The position numbers and the translations under genes are program-made. A DNA stretch of 64,000 nucleotides from Lolium rigidum (Eukaryota > Streptophyta > Magnoliopsida > Poales > Poaceae), in assembly GCF_022539505.1 (NCBI RefSeq), contig NC_061510.1, positions 397,340,249 to 397,404,248 on the forward strand, read 5' to 3'. Under the pieces are notes generated by a model, which searched no databases, was not told where the DNA came from, and was given only the letters and a program-made list of their open reading frames with translations. This document shows positions 12,652-23,439 of this stretch, in pieces (positions within the stretch are counted from its first letter, which is position 1; the number at the start of each line of letters is the position of its first letter).

Positions 12652-13255
12652 CAAATCTTTTTTTTTTTTTGACGAAGAGCATATATTACTATCACGGAAA
12701 TACCATTTAGGCTCAGCCTCTGCAATAACGCATTGCCTTATCGGTATTACGATGCACACAAACAACAAAAAAAAAAGAATTACAAAAAAGATAAGTTTCC
12801 CTACAGTAATCTATTCCTTAAAACAATATTACTAACACTACCAAAACATCAATAGAAGTCCAGCTTCTCCAAGAACGACGCATTCAAAAAGAAAACAATG
12901 CAAAGGCGCTATCATGGCCTCATCATAGATCATAGTTTTTACCAATGCACTTGCATTCCGATGCTTCAAGTCATGAATCACCAAACCATTTTCTCATCGT
13001 TACAAAGACTCGAAACACCATTACTAGTCCTTAGATGTTGACTTCCATGATATTCTCCTTCCACACCATGGAACGAGAACGTGCCCCATGATATTAACAA
13101 CCAGTAGAGCTTCAAAACGCTCCCTGTGAAACCAAATGGTCAGAGAAAAACACGGGTGCGCACGACCAAATCTCACCCGATCCAGCAATCTCCAGGCATG
13201 AATCCCAGGAAAATTCGCCGGGGGAGGTTTCCGAAACACCACACTACTGGCAGAT
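12652..13255 (-). mobile_element. Polyadenylated retroposon fragment, copy 1
   Basis: On the minus strand the 3' end is an A-tract (plus strand T-run at 12658-12670) preceded by the signature complementary to CAGCCTCTGCAATAACGCA. The ORF at 13024-13242 shares the segment GRAHPCFSL...FHRERFEALL with related copies at 23.4-24.5 kb and 42.94-44.00 kb. It probably moved by LINE machinery but encodes no reverse transcriptase. It is truncated at its 5' side. Confidence 0.55.
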
Positions 13256-13399
13256 CAACATCTTGATTTCTAAATATTCAGTTTTAATGATAGAAAATGA
13301 CATTGGTAGTAACTAGTAAATCTCTCCAAGTTAGAGGCAAGTCATGTGTCATCATGCTACCATCACGCAAGTGCAGCCACCCAAACACAACACGCCCCG

Positions 13400-14060
13400 C
13401 ACAAGCACATAAAGTGGAGTTTCTCAGTTCGGGATCTTAAACACAGGAGTTGTCACACGACGTACCATTTTAGCTATATACATGATGGATAACGAAGCGC
13501 ACACATACACAACCACGACAAAATCAAACTTTTACATACTAAACATGCTCAATTCCTTGTCACGTCTAATGTACAGTTGTAGACGCCCTACGACAGGTAG
13601 TTAACTGCTCCTACCAGCGAGCCCGTGGAAATGTAGCACTGTCGTAAGGCTTCACTGGAAGGGATACGGCCCACGATGAGTACTTCTGACCCTACCAGCA
13701 GGTTGTCTCACGCTGCGAAATAGGCTATCGCCGTTGTTCCAGAAGCCCCTGATGTAGCCGCCGCCGACGACTGGGAGGCCCAGCAGGTCCATAATGTCTC
13801 CCAGGCCCACGAACATATTTTTCTCCGGCGCCTCCACTGCGGCGCTGTTCTCTACGACGGCGACGACAGAAGGCGAAGTCTCCGGCGCGTTGCCAGCTGC
13901 AGCAGGCACGGTCTCCTGCCCGCACTACTAATTAACCATGGAGCCTCTCGCTCCCTTGTGTGGTGTGCACATGAGATCTTTGCTACTTGTATACTTGTGG
14001 AGTTGTGGCGTGGTGGAGTTTAAATAGGCTCATCATCTACTCCACATAATAGCATGACAC
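13400..14060 (-). pseudogene. Small glycine-rich protein gene, copy A (broken)
   Basis: This is the first of six diverged copies of one small gene. On the minus strand a promoter-like GTTTAAATAGG (14016-14028) precedes a leader. An ATG near 13937 is followed at once by a stop. The core frame at 13652-13909 contains the family signature (MFVGLGDIMDLLGLP, then VVGGGYIRGFWNNG), lacks an in-frame ATG and ends early relative to the family. Sequence at 13415-13580 resembles the 3' flank of copy F (TCAGTTCGGGA...; CTTGTCACGTC). I do not recognise the product. The family looks like a short protein with an N-terminal hydrophobic leader and a GLGG/GGG core. Confidence 0.55.
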
Positions 14061-14672
14061 TCCTGGATAATTATTGTAGGGGTCAAGGTGAGATCTCCAT
14101 AGCTACCTAGTTGGATCAGGGATTAAACCATCCAACTTCTGTTTGGCATCAAGAATCAATATCATTTGAGAAATAAACCAAAAACATCATCCACTATGAA
14201 ATTATAATAAATCATGGCTAAGATGTTGGGCATGCCAACAAAATAAATAAATAATGCATCTCTGCCTAGCATCTGCATCTATATAGATAAATACCCTGAC
14301 TAGTACACAATAGACATTCACACACAACCAAAGTGGCCCCTCACACACGATATACAGAACCGTCACTATGTATGGGTGGTCAATGGGTCTCGATATCGCA
14401 CACGCTAAATAAACCGTGTGCCAAAGGGTGAAATTTCACACACGATTCACTTTGCCGAATTGTTTGCGAATGGTACGGCATTCACAAAAGAAGTTTTCAT
14501 ACTCGGCCCTTGTTATTTTGGATGGTCGCAAACGACGTATATAGTTTCGTTGTATGTGTTCAACGCTTCATCTCATTTCCCACCTGATTAGTTTGAACCA
14601 GCCGTATGCTAATTGCAGACATTGTAGACATTTTTACTCTGAACCGACTAGTACTACATGCAGAACCATGAC
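14061..14672. other. No gene; degenerate repeat-like sequence
   Basis: AT-rich, with CACACACGAT/ACCGTGTGCC-type motifs at about 14330-14450 that resemble inner parts of DNA transposons. No ends were found. Confidence 0.25.
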
Positions 14673-15216
14673 TGATGTGAGCATTACCCTTCGGGTAACC
14701 AATATTATGCTACCTCCTACGGACCAACCAGTGGCCCGTGAAGATCATCTACCGACCAAGGTGGGCCGATATGTCGGTTTAGAAGAAAGATACTTGATGA
14801 ACAAGGCAAGGAGACGAAGAACAAGGAAAGTTTAGACATAGAAACTCTTTATAACCTAGTCGAACCCGGACAGAACTCTCGAGACCTGGCCTGTAATATA
14901 AGGGCCAGGAGAGGGTCTACCGAGGGACACACAATCACCACAACCATATTCACCCCAAGTCAAGAGCTAGGTCATTAGAAATCTTAGACTCTCGACGAGA
15001 TCTTAGTCTTAGCTTTCGGCTACTCCATTGTAACCTGATAATTTCGATAATCAAGATCAGACAAGCATGAAGTAAGGATTTTACCTCATCGAGGGCCCCG
15101 AACCTAGGTAAATATCCCTCTCTGTCTGTTTGGTATCCGATGTCTCGTGTCAGCCTGCAGGATTTCGTGAACCCTAAGCCCTAAAAGGTGGGCATTGCCG
15201 AGAAGCACCCTCGACA
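14673..15216 (+). mobile_element. Solo LTR of a Gypsy-type element
   Basis: A 544-bp block begins TGATGTGAGCATTACCC and ends ...GCACCCTCGACA. It contains CTGTAATATAAGGGCCAGGAG (TATA-like with transcript-start region) and CCGAACCTAGGTAAA near its 3' side, as in short Gypsy LTRs of grasses. The flanks ATGAC (14668-14672) and ATGAT (15217-15221) fit an aged 5-bp duplication with one change. No internal sequence is present. Confidence 0.7.
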
Positions 15217-15301
15217 ATGATAGTAGCAGATGTATTCTCAGCTTAAGACTTTCTAAAAATATAGTGGTATATTTTAATTATATGTGATTGCACATCTAAT
15301 A

Positions 15302-15375
15302 CTCCTTGTGTCCCAAATTAGATGTCGCAGATTTGTCTAAACAAATCCTAGACAAGTAATTCGGTACAGAGAGAG
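15302..15375. mobile_element. Small Stowaway MITE
   Basis: Left end CTCCTTGTGTCCCAAATTA and right end (minus strand) CTCTCTCTGTACCGAATTA are inverted copies, and TA flanks both sides (15300-15301 and 15376-15377). This is the usual Stowaway form, here only 74 bp. Confidence 0.75.
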
Positions 15376-16078
15376 TACACCATACGTGTACACACATTTG
15401 CAATATAGTTCCATTTGGTCGTTATACTAATGAGAAATACACACAAAAAGATAATCTATAGATTTTTTTGCTTATTTGTTTGTCTCGGTGGACGGTGATA
15501 TACCTTGCAAAGAAAAAAATGGATAGATTTCACTCCTTCACCTTGGTCGGGTCACCACCGCCGTGTACCATGCTGCGGCTGGAATACTCGAAGGGAAGAA
15601 GCCACTCGTTGCAGCTGGGGGCACTTCCGCTCTTGCAATTGTGAACAAAAATGGAAAATATTATAAGGTGTGCACACTAAAATAATTAGCCAATTACGTG
15701 CAATTGTGAACGCCATGGGAAAATAATTAGTCAATTCTGGTGTTCCTTCGCCTGCTGGTATGAGAAGACCATGCATATTCTGCCAAAATTATCATCAATG
15801 GGAGAAAACTCTAACATAATATTTTTTTATATATGACTCGAGAAGTTCAAATAATTGGCGATCATACTAGGAAAGATGAAGGCGAAATAAATTACTCCCT
15901 CCAATACATAATAAGTGTTGGAGTTTTAGTTTAATTTTATCCAAAATAAACTAATGCTCCGATACCTTTTATGGATTTAGACGGAATAGTAGAAATGCAT
16001 AGCGACAACACATGGTCACATACCATCCCTTCCCTTCCCTTCCATTTCCTTCTTATATGCATTATTATCGGACACTCC
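15376..16078. other. No gene; half of a Stowaway end
   Basis: CTCCCTCCAATACATAATA at about 15896 looks like one end of another Stowaway element whose partner is missing. TTGCAATTGTGAAC-type motifs repeat at about 15636 and 15697. Nothing coding was recognised. Confidence 0.3.
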
Positions 16079-16273
16079 CACTAGTAGCAAAAGTGCCTTT
16101 CCTTCAGAGTTGCCCCAAGCATTAGTCCCCTTCGTGTTTGGATGCGAGACTAATGCTCACATTAGTCCCGGTTCGAACGGCTAGGATGCCCACACGGTTT
16201 TAGTCCCGGTTCTCCAACCGGGACTAAAGGGGTTGCGACAGGCTGCCTCCGGCGCGAAACCGTTTACTCCCGG
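16079..16273 (+). mobile_element. CACTA transposon terminal fragment
   Basis: It begins CACTAGTAGCAAAAGTGCC, close to the CACTA(C/G)TAGAAAAAG ends of Triticeae CACTA elements. The subterminal TTTAGTCCCGGTT and the inverse AACCGGGACTAAAGG at about 16198-16230 are typical of that superfamily. It is cut at 16273 by an LTR fragment. Confidence 0.6.
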
Positions 16274-16882
16274 TGATACGTCTCAAACGTATCTATAAAT
16301 TTTGATGCTCCATGCTTGTTTTACACCAATTGCTATATGTTTTGTTTACACCTCGTGACATTTTTATGTATTTTTGGGAACTAAGCTATTAACAAGATGC
16401 CACGTACAGTGCCAGTTCTTGTTTTCTGCTGTTTTTGTATTCAGAAAAGTTGTACAGGAAATATTCCTATTTTTCTGTCATGGAGACAGAGTCTAGATGG
16501 GAGACGGAGAAACACCAGGAGGCGGCCACACCCCCTATGCGTGGGCCACTCCCTGGCCGCGCCTAGGGCAGGTGTGGGCCCCTTGAGCGTCCACTGACAT
16601 CGCCCCTTCGCATATATATTGATATTCTCGGGAAAACCCCATACACCCGAGGCTCCATCCATGAAAAGTTTCATCGCCGCCACCATCTGCAACCCTAGTT
16701 CGGGAGGGTTCTAAAGCTCTTCCCGGCACCCTGCCGGAGACGAAGATCATCAACGAAGTCCTCTTCATCACCATGCCCGCATCCGAAGTGATGTGTGAGT
16801 AGTTCATCCCTGGACTACGGGTCGTTAGCAGTAGCTAGATGGTTGTCTTCTCCTCTTTATGCCTCATGTTTAGATCTTGTAA
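16274..16882 (+). mobile_element. Truncated Athila-type LTR fragment
   Basis: It starts TGATACGTCTCAAACG and follows the solo LTR at 7254 in outline (GGGAACTAAGCTATTAACAAGATGCC; later GTGTGAGTAGTTCATCCCTGGACTA), with many differences. Similarity ends after TTAGATCTTGTAA near 16882, so only the 5' third to half of an LTR is left. It is inserted directly in the CACTA fragment. Confidence 0.7.
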
Positions 16883-16894
16883 CTACAACAGGAC

Positions 16895-17240
16895 AGAGCT
16901 TTGGTAACACGGTCTTATGTTACTACAGGTCCAAAACTGTGTTACTAGGCCATGTAGTAACAGATTCCGAAATATGTTCCATTAGGCCGTGTTACTAAGT
17001 GGTGTCCCTAGTCACACATGATAATTGTTACCATATATTGGAAACAATGTTACAATATATGTTCTAGTAACATGCATATTATGTGTTACAAGATGCGTTA
17101 GTAGCACATATTTGTAACTATAGTAACAGCATCGGTAACATATTTTCATAAACATAGAATATTGGTAGTAACATAATTTTATACCTACAGTAACATAATT
17201 AGTAACATTTATTAAGCTTCACAACACCACTAGTAACATA
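16895..17240. repeat. Cluster of GTAACA/TGTTAC motifs
   Basis: About fifteen copies of the hexamer GTAACA, in both orientations, lie in roughly 340 bp, often extended to TAGTAACAT. Such dense short motifs in both directions are typical of subterminal transposase-binding regions of CACTA and similar DNA transposons. No terminal repeat was found, so the owner is unknown. Confidence 0.55.
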
Positions 17241-17600
17241 ATATGCACTAATGGGTGCCTCGAGTACACTAAAATATTACACATATAACAAAGATGCTAA
17301 GAATTTGCACATAAATGCTAAGAACAAAACCAATATGGATTAAGTGAGGAAATCGTGGATCCAAGTTATCCAGAAGCAAGGTAATGAATAGATTGTGCGA
17401 AACATAATTGTACAAATAATGATCATGACCAGCCATGCACCAAATAAATTTGAAACTACCTAAGGAGGTCATTGCTGACGCATGTTATCATCCAAATTGA
17501 CAACCATACGTGGTGTGTGTGTGTATATATATATATTTATATACATATGTTGACCACAATTAGTTAACTCCATCCTCTAGAGAACGGGGATCTGTCGCCA
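17241..17600. repeat. Duplicated segment X, first copy
   Basis: It aligns by eye with 57891-58260 (shared runs such as AGTACACTAAAAT, CATGGATCCAAG, GGTAATGAATAGATTG-like, TTAGTTCCATCCTCTAG-like). It includes a GT then TA microsatellite at about 17513-17545. No coding potential. Confidence 0.6.
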
Positions 17601-17610
17601 ACCAGTACTA

Positions 17611-18385
17611 AAACACTCAGAGGTAACTCACACACGGAAACTAGTTGGTGATCGAGCCGCACGGGATTAGTATGTATCCGTAACTACATTTAGCCATGTG
17701 TACGATGGCACGGGCGTACGATCCAACATGCGCCTTCACCACACGTGCTGCAAAATGCAAAGCGCGGCCAACACTCGTGTCCTAGCTACGTAGAGACCTA
17801 GAGCATCACGGAAACTCAAGCCATGTTGTATCCGTCACCTCCACCACCGTTCCACCTCTGAGCCCGATGAACAAGGTGTTGTTGTGTCGCCGCCTCGGAA
17901 CCACCTGAACCAAATACCGCTAACACCACAGACGCTTTGCTACCGTCGTATGCTTCCTGCACTGCCCCCAACCCCACCGACCAGGAGCATGTCATCGGTG
18001 AAGACGCCATAACCGTTATGGCCAAAGCTTATGTCGTAGACCCCGCCGATGGCCCAGAGGCCCGGCAAGTTCCCTATGCCTCCTAAGCCCACGAAGAGAT
18101 TCTTCCCATCTTACGTGCCCACGGCTCCTCTAATGGTGGCTGTCGCCGGAAGAAAGGGCCAACTTCACCTACACCGCCAGCTGCAAGTACGGTTCTGGCC
18201 ATCGCCTTGTCTTGCGCGAGCGGTACCTAACTAGAATGGGTGCAATGTTCTTGGCCTGCCTATAGGCTCTAGCTAGCTGCAGCTATATTTTGTACTCGGT
18301 CTCTCTGTTTTGTGTTGTGCAAGTGAGGTGCTCTACTATAGCAGTTGTGTCATCGTGAAGTTCGCGGTTTAAATAGGAAGCAGAG
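17611..18385 (-). pseudogene. Small glycine-rich protein gene, copy B (broken)
   Basis: The promoter-like GGTTTAAATAGG at 18366-18378 is followed on the minus strand by a leader, then an N-terminal region whose expected ATG reads AGG (CAGGCCAAGAACATTGC). The core reads GKNLFVGLGGIGNLPG, then GGVYDISFGHNGYGVF and GGVGGSAGS before a stop. The continuation (FGSGGSEAATQQ) lies in another frame at 17816-18025. It has therefore lost its start and is frameshifted. The 3' flank (CCAACACTCGTGTCCTAGCTA) matches copies D and E. Confidence 0.6.
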
Positions 18386-18439
18386 TACGACTCCGAGGCT
18401 GGGGCGGTTGGAAGGATGTAAATGAGCGTAGTCATCAAA

Positions 18440-18769
18440 AATAACTTCTTCTAGAGGTTTTCCAGGTAGTATCCATCTTGCTTTATTATTTTTTTACACC
18501 CGCAAGATCATATTGCCATGTTATGGCAAATAAAATCTCCGTGAAAATAGTGACACTTGGATATTTGAGTAATTCATTATATTGCTGAATTAGTCCAAAA
18601 TAAGGCATTTAATTACAAGGCTAGATACATTAGATTTTTTACTGATCATGCATGTTTTAAGTTGATTAGTTTCAAATGGCTATGTCAGTTTGTTCCTTGG
18701 AAAATAACTACTATGGGTTGTTTTCGAATGTCGTTTGGACAGATGGCCATAGGCGTTGTTTTTTTATTG
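18440..18769. repeat. Paralogous flank of the small-gene unit
   Basis: It aligns with 40055-40310 and then 42465-42540 (GTATCCATCTTGCTTTATTA, TAGTGACACTTGGATATTTG). The comparison places an insertion in the other copy at 40314-42453. No gene here. Confidence 0.65.
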
Positions 18770-18988
18770 GGGTGTGTCTATGTCTAAGTTGACTGAGATT
18801 TTCTTAAGTCTCAGTCACCTCAGAAAAGTGCAACTGCAGTTCAAAGAAAAGTGCAACTCGGTCCAGTTGCACATTTCTGGTAGAAAAGTGCAATTGCACT
18901 TTTTTAACAGAAAAGTGCAACTCAAGCACTTTTTTGTAAGTGACTTAGACATAAGAAAATCTCAGTTCACTGAGACATAGCAAAACCG
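18770..18988. mobile_element. Mutator-type MITE with 9-bp duplication
   Basis: The left end GGGTGTGTCTATGTCTAAG and the right end (minus strand CGGTTTTGCTATGTCTCAG) stay similar for about 60 bp, including GAGATTTTCTTA and AAAAGTGC. Flanks TTTTTATTG at 18761-18769 and 18989-18997 are identical. The paralogous site near 42540 lacks the insert. The centre holds several AAAAGTGCAACT motifs. Confidence 0.75.
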
Positions 18989-19555
18989 TTTTTATTGCTT
19001 ACTGGTTTATAAAAAATAAACTTTTAAATAATCAACCGACCACCATAGTACCACTCATGAATCACATGTTCAATATTGGATTGCCATCTATGTTGCGAGT
19101 GCGGCATTTTGCCTCCCGAGCCAAAATTCTCTTTTTTCCTTCCGCTGATAGATGTGTAAAACTTCTGTTAGATAATACATTACAACTTCATGTGGAAAAT
19201 CAAATACATAACTGAAGAAAGACAAAACAAACTCTACTTATCTCCACTCATTTGTGTGTGTGCGCATGCGTGTACAAATCACATCGGAAAATATATTTTT
19301 ATTTAAAATAGTTTGTATATACTCTGTTCCCAAAAAAAAATTAAGACAATCCTTTGACCAAGAATTACTTGAGATGAATACAACGCTATATGTATGAAAT
19401 TGGTGTCGGTAGCTAGATTCGTTTTCGAATATACTTAGCTATGATAGTTGTTGGTCATGCACTCATGCCACTTTAGCTAGTCAGTTGGAAAATGCTGGAG
19501 TTGTCAGTTCGGGAGGACAAACGCAGGAGTTGAGGACACGTCAGTCATGGCCGAA

Positions 19556-19900
19556 CTATGATACGGGATACACACAACCCGTACCGGCGCAGCCTACACT
19601 CCCTCCTAGTGAGCGAATCCCCACGCCGCCACCAAGGTCGTCAAGGCTGAAAAAAACGCCGGCGCCATTGGTAACGACGGCCGGGCGGCCTGGCGGGTCC
19701 ACAATGCCTCCCATGCCAACAAATAGGTCCTTCTCCTCGTCCGCTCTTGCGCCAGCCACGCCGCAGCTGCAACATGCACGAGCCTGCCCACACCTGTCGC
19801 CATGGAGCCGCTCTAGCTAGCCAACTATGGATCGGTGCTACTGGTGCACTTCTGGAGTTAGTGGTGTGATAGCGGTTACCGTTTATATAGAACTTTAAAT
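19556..19900 (-). pseudogene. Small glycine-rich protein gene, copy C (broken)
   Basis: The promoter-like GTTTATATAG at 19881-19890 precedes, on the minus strand, an ATG near 19803 that opens a frame with a hydrophobic leader-like stretch (RLVHVAAAAWLA). The signature core EEKDLFVGMGGIVDPPGRP with GAGVFFSLDDLGGGVG lies in a different frame (19556-19759), so at least one frameshift separates leader from core. The 3' flank 19485-19555 (TCAGTTCGGGAGGACAAAC) matches copy F. The product is unknown. Confidence 0.6.
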
Positions 19901-20009
19901 CAGTAAAGAGGTGTACGTATCACAGGGAGACCGGGGCAGGTGAGTTTTGAATGCTGTGTAGTGTTAGTGGTCCTTGATCGTTTTGTTTATGTAAACGCCT
20001 CAACGCCAG

Positions 20010-20187
20010 TTTTCTTAGCCTTGGTTAGTTCCAATCCTCTACTGAATGGTGATCGATTGCCATCCACGATTAGATCCACTAGAGATCACTCTCACAAGGC
20101 AAACATCCGGTGAATCGCTCGGGGATCAGATGCATGTGTAATTACATTTAACATGCATATGATCATCTCCAGCAGTCATCGAGGAGC
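20010..20187. repeat. Duplicated segment Y, first copy, left part
   Basis: It aligns with 58216-58390 (shared TTGCCATCCA(C/T)GATTAGAT, AGAGATCACTCTCA, TGATCATCTCCAGCAG-like). The transposon at 20188-20807 interrupts it and it resumes at 20808. Confidence 0.6.
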
Positions 20188-20807
20188 GGTTGGATCCTTT
20201 ATCATGTGGACCGTGTTTCCGGGAGGCATAGCGACCACAGGCGGAGCGACAACACTCGGCGAGATGAAGGGAGCCAGCGGCTTTCGATTGGGGATCACCA
20301 GTCATTTTCGGATGCAATGACACATCATGAGATCTCGCCGGCAGCCTGCATCGGCATTGACGCTAGACTGCCCACTTCCTCCTCCGGCGATGCACTTGCA
20401 CCCACTCAGCCGCATTGAAATCTTGAAGAAGAAAAGTAGTCGGTGGCAGGATCGGTGATGAGATCTTGGTCTTCCTCCCCGACGTTGAATCTGCAACAGA
20501 TGACGGCGTAGAACAATTTGAAGAAATTTGAAACAGTGATGTACCTGATCGTAATAGCAGAGCCGCCTCGCGTTGGCGTTGTCTCTTCTGTTCACATCGG
20601 ATAACCGCAGACTACGCCTACAACAACAGCGAGCAGGCCTCCTCCGTCGGTGTCCTACATAACGTAGATAGAGAGGGAGTCGAGTCCCTGGCCGGCGACG
20701 GCGTGTCCTCGCTGGAGTCATCATCGGAGGAGAGCGCCCAGAAACGCCCCCGGGTCACCTCCAACGGGCCTCCGGGAAACGCGGTCCACATGATAAATGA
20801 TCCAACC
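20188..20807. mobile_element. DNA transposon with about 45-bp inverted ends
   Basis: The ends are GGTTGGATCCTTTATCATG and, on the minus strand, GGTTGGATCATTTATCATG, continuing through GTGGACCG(T/C)GTTTCC. The related segment near 58395 lacks this block, which supports insertion. The GC-rich interior has a 140-codon minus-strand ORF (20302-20724) of arginine-rich low complexity, unlikely to be a gene but perhaps captured sequence. No clear target duplication was seen. Confidence 0.6.
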
Positions 20808-21760
20808 TGTGTGTGTAACCAAGGCTACCACTGACATACACATATTTACAATTTGAGGCGGAAATCTTGAAGCTATTAGTTTTTTTTTGTGCTTCATGTT
20901 TTTTTAATAAAGGAAATATATTACCGAGAAGAAGATGCCGCTTACATCGGGTTTATGCACCAACACGATATCAAGAGCTAGTCAAGACACTATAGTTGCA
21001 AACAATCAAAAGGGGGAAAAATCAGGACCCCAAAGAGTCACCCCAAAGCGATGGCACACAACAAACATGTGGAAACATGAACCACCACTCTTGGAAACAC
21101 ATGAACTGCAACATACCGTTTTTCGATAGCAACACTTCCGAAAAAAGGAATGAAACGGTTATGTCACCGTTGCCGAATCCAACTACTGAAGACCAGATCA
21201 TGGGTTTACGCCCTGAAGATCATCCGATCAAACTACATGAGATTAGCATACGAGAAAAGAATCAATTAAACTGAATATGTACTTAGTATTAAATTAACAA
21301 AGCGGAGTTGGCTGTCATGACTTCAAAAATTGGTAGTAAATGATTAAAATCGCTCGATTGATGCATCATACCGTCTCCTCCGTGATATCATCTTTAACAT
21401 ATGTACTCCTCAGCGTGTGGTAGACACTCATTCCTAACTATTGTAAACTTTGTTTTTCTATTCCTAAATTGATTGGCAATTTGCTAAGTCCTAGTTAACG
21501 CTGAGAACTCTCGATCATACACTAAGTTCCATGTGAGCCTATTTCTGTCCTACTTGATAAATTATTACATATCTTGACCCAGATTTAGAGATGTCCTTTA
21601 AACTTTCCTATATCTCCTTTTGTTAGAGTAAGGAGGCTACTAGTGGCACGACACATATAACTTTTCTCTACCCTACAATTCTTGATTTCGTGAAGTGTTG
21701 ATCCGATTTTGTGAGCTATTAAACTAGTATAACGAATTTAAAGAAGCAATTATATGAAAT
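20808..21760. repeat. Duplicated segment Y, first copy, right part
   Basis: It aligns along about 950 bp with 58396-59345, with many substitutions and small indels. Shared runs include GGTTTATGCACCAACACGAT-like, ATATCAAGAGCTAGTCAAGACA-like and CATATGTACTCCTCAGCGTG. It contains no credible gene. Confidence 0.65.
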
Positions 21761-21784
21761 GTCAAGCTAAGGAAGGAAGTTTTC

Positions 21785-21937
21785 TATATTAGATGAGTGC
21801 GTGTCTTTTTGCATCTGCCGAATCTTCCATTTAGTGAAAAATACTGCTTATTTAATCAAGAAGTATTGATCAAAACGGACAATTGGACAGTCGAGATTTG
21901 TCACTCGCTACCGTAAAAAAGCCTACTTTCTGCCGGC
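21785..21937. mobile_element. Terminal fragment of the 40.3-kb transposon family
   Basis: It resembles 42300-42453, ending in CTACCGTAAAAAAGCC as there (CTACCGTAAAAAGCC). It seems to be only the right end of a related Mutator-like element. Confidence 0.5.
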
Positions 21938-22184
21938 AGTTTGTTTCACGCTGAGCTGGGATTACCGAGGAGTACTACCATTCGGTAATGCTACACCTAC
22001 GGACGAATCCTGCTGCTGAGGTAACGTACGTGGCGGGCCAGCGTGGTATTTCCCTTTTCCCTTCGAAAGAAAAATCAGCCAAAAAGAGTACGCAGTAACT
22101 AAATTATCCCCATATCTCCCAAGCGACGGAGCGGCGACCTAAGACTAGGCGGCGGCGGCCGCGGAGGTAGGCGGGAGCAGTGCA

Positions 22185-23400
22185 GCGGCATGTCACTCGC
22201 CATGGGTGGCGCGGCGAGCTGCACCTCTTCGGCAGCTGGGCAGCGAACTTCCCCCAGCCATGGGCGGCGCGACGAGCTGCCCCTCTTCAGCAGCTGGGCT
22301 GCGACCTTTTTTTTTCGATAAAGGATGTTTTATTACTTAGATAAGCAATTACATCCAGCCTCTGCATAACCAGGATGCACACAGCTGTTTCAATAGTCCA
22401 GAACGAGTAATAAAAGGAAAAAGGCGAAATACATATCGAGACGATAAACTATATAACGCCTAAGCCGAGTGTGGAGCTTCAATCCGTAGACTATGCTGCC
22501 ACCCATGTCGGGAAAAAGTATCCCTCGCCGTAGCCTCCAACCGTGTACAGACCTCCGTAAATAAGTCTCGGTTCTCCGCCCGCTGAAGAGGTAACCATGA
22601 ACGGAGAATACCTGTACATCCGTAGATGACCTGCAACAAAGAACAGTTTTTATCGTTAAAAATCTTGTCATTTCTACATAGCCATAGCGCCCGGATAACT
22701 GCAAGCGCCCCCACCCTAAGAAGCAACTTAAACCTTGAATCAACACCATGAAGCCAATTGCCAAAGACATTTGCCACACTAGTCGGGGGATACAGGGTAG
22801 ACGCTACTTGGATGACTGACCATATAGATTTCGCAAAACTGCACCGGAAGAAAAGGTGTTTGATGGTTTCGTCATGATGACAGAAAACACACCGTGAATT
22901 TCCGTGCCAATTCCGCTTAACAAGATTATCTTTAGTAAGAATAACTCCTCGACGAAGGTACCATCCAAAAATCTTGATTTTTAATGGTATCTTCATCTTC
23001 CAAATTTTCTTATTGTTATCAACTGGTAAAACTGGGCTGCGACCTTCCCCTCAAAGTCGGCGGCTCGGCGAGCATACCCTCATCGGAAGTAGCACGTCGA
23101 CGTATCCCTCTCCGGCGGAAATCTCTGAAGAAGGCACGATGCGCAAATTTTCGCTCCACTGATGTTGAGCTGCTCCGTTTGCCTCCGGCTTCTGATACTG
23201 CTCGTTGCCGGGAGTCACAATCGGCAGGTCTGTTTTGATTCATGTTTCTGTTTCTCAACTTGTCCTTACAAAACAATGATAGGGTTTCAATTCTTTTGCT
23301 TGATCTCTCTGCAAGGTTGTTTGCGGCCATGGTAATGTTGACTTTGGTTTAACAATTTCAGTGTTATGAGGCTGGCTACATTTTAAGTCGAAGATGTCAA
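22185..23400 (+). pseudogene. Exon-like gene fragment, interrupted by a LINE
   Basis: GC-rich sequence at 22185-22308 continues at 23047-23235. It contains an imperfect tandem duplication (GGCGCGRCGAGCTGC...CAGCTGGGC), a plausible 5' splice site (CGGCAGGTCTGTTTTG near 23224) and a pyrimidine-rich AACAATTTCAG near 23360 before TGTTATGAGG. With the LINE (22309-23031) removed, the frame from an ATG near 22190 runs only about 60 codons. I do not recognise a product; it could be the 5' end of a captured host gene. Confidence 0.3.
22309..23031 (-). mobile_element. 5'-truncated LINE (L1-like) tail
   Basis: The minus-strand ORF 22460-22996 encodes the zinc-binding reverse-transcriptase C-terminal region (PLKIKIFGWYL, then CVFCHHDETIKHLFFRC and FGNWLHGV). 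The 3' end is an A-rich tail (plus strand TTTTTTTCGATAAAGG). The direct repeat CTGGGCTGCGACCTT lies at 22294-22308 and 23032-23046. It sits inside the exon-like fragment. Confidence 0.88.
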
Positions 23401-23439
23401 GATATACCTTCTGAAGAAAAGAGGAAATAGGTCCCTAGT

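Noticed and set aside
17513..17545. GT/TA microsatellite as a possible regulatory or origin element
   Set aside because: A simple repeat inside a duplicated non-coding segment; the other copy has a shorter version.
20302..20724. 140-codon arginine-rich minus-strand ORF
   Set aside because: Inside a DNA transposon; low complexity, no recognisable domain, no homologous frame elsewhere in the window.
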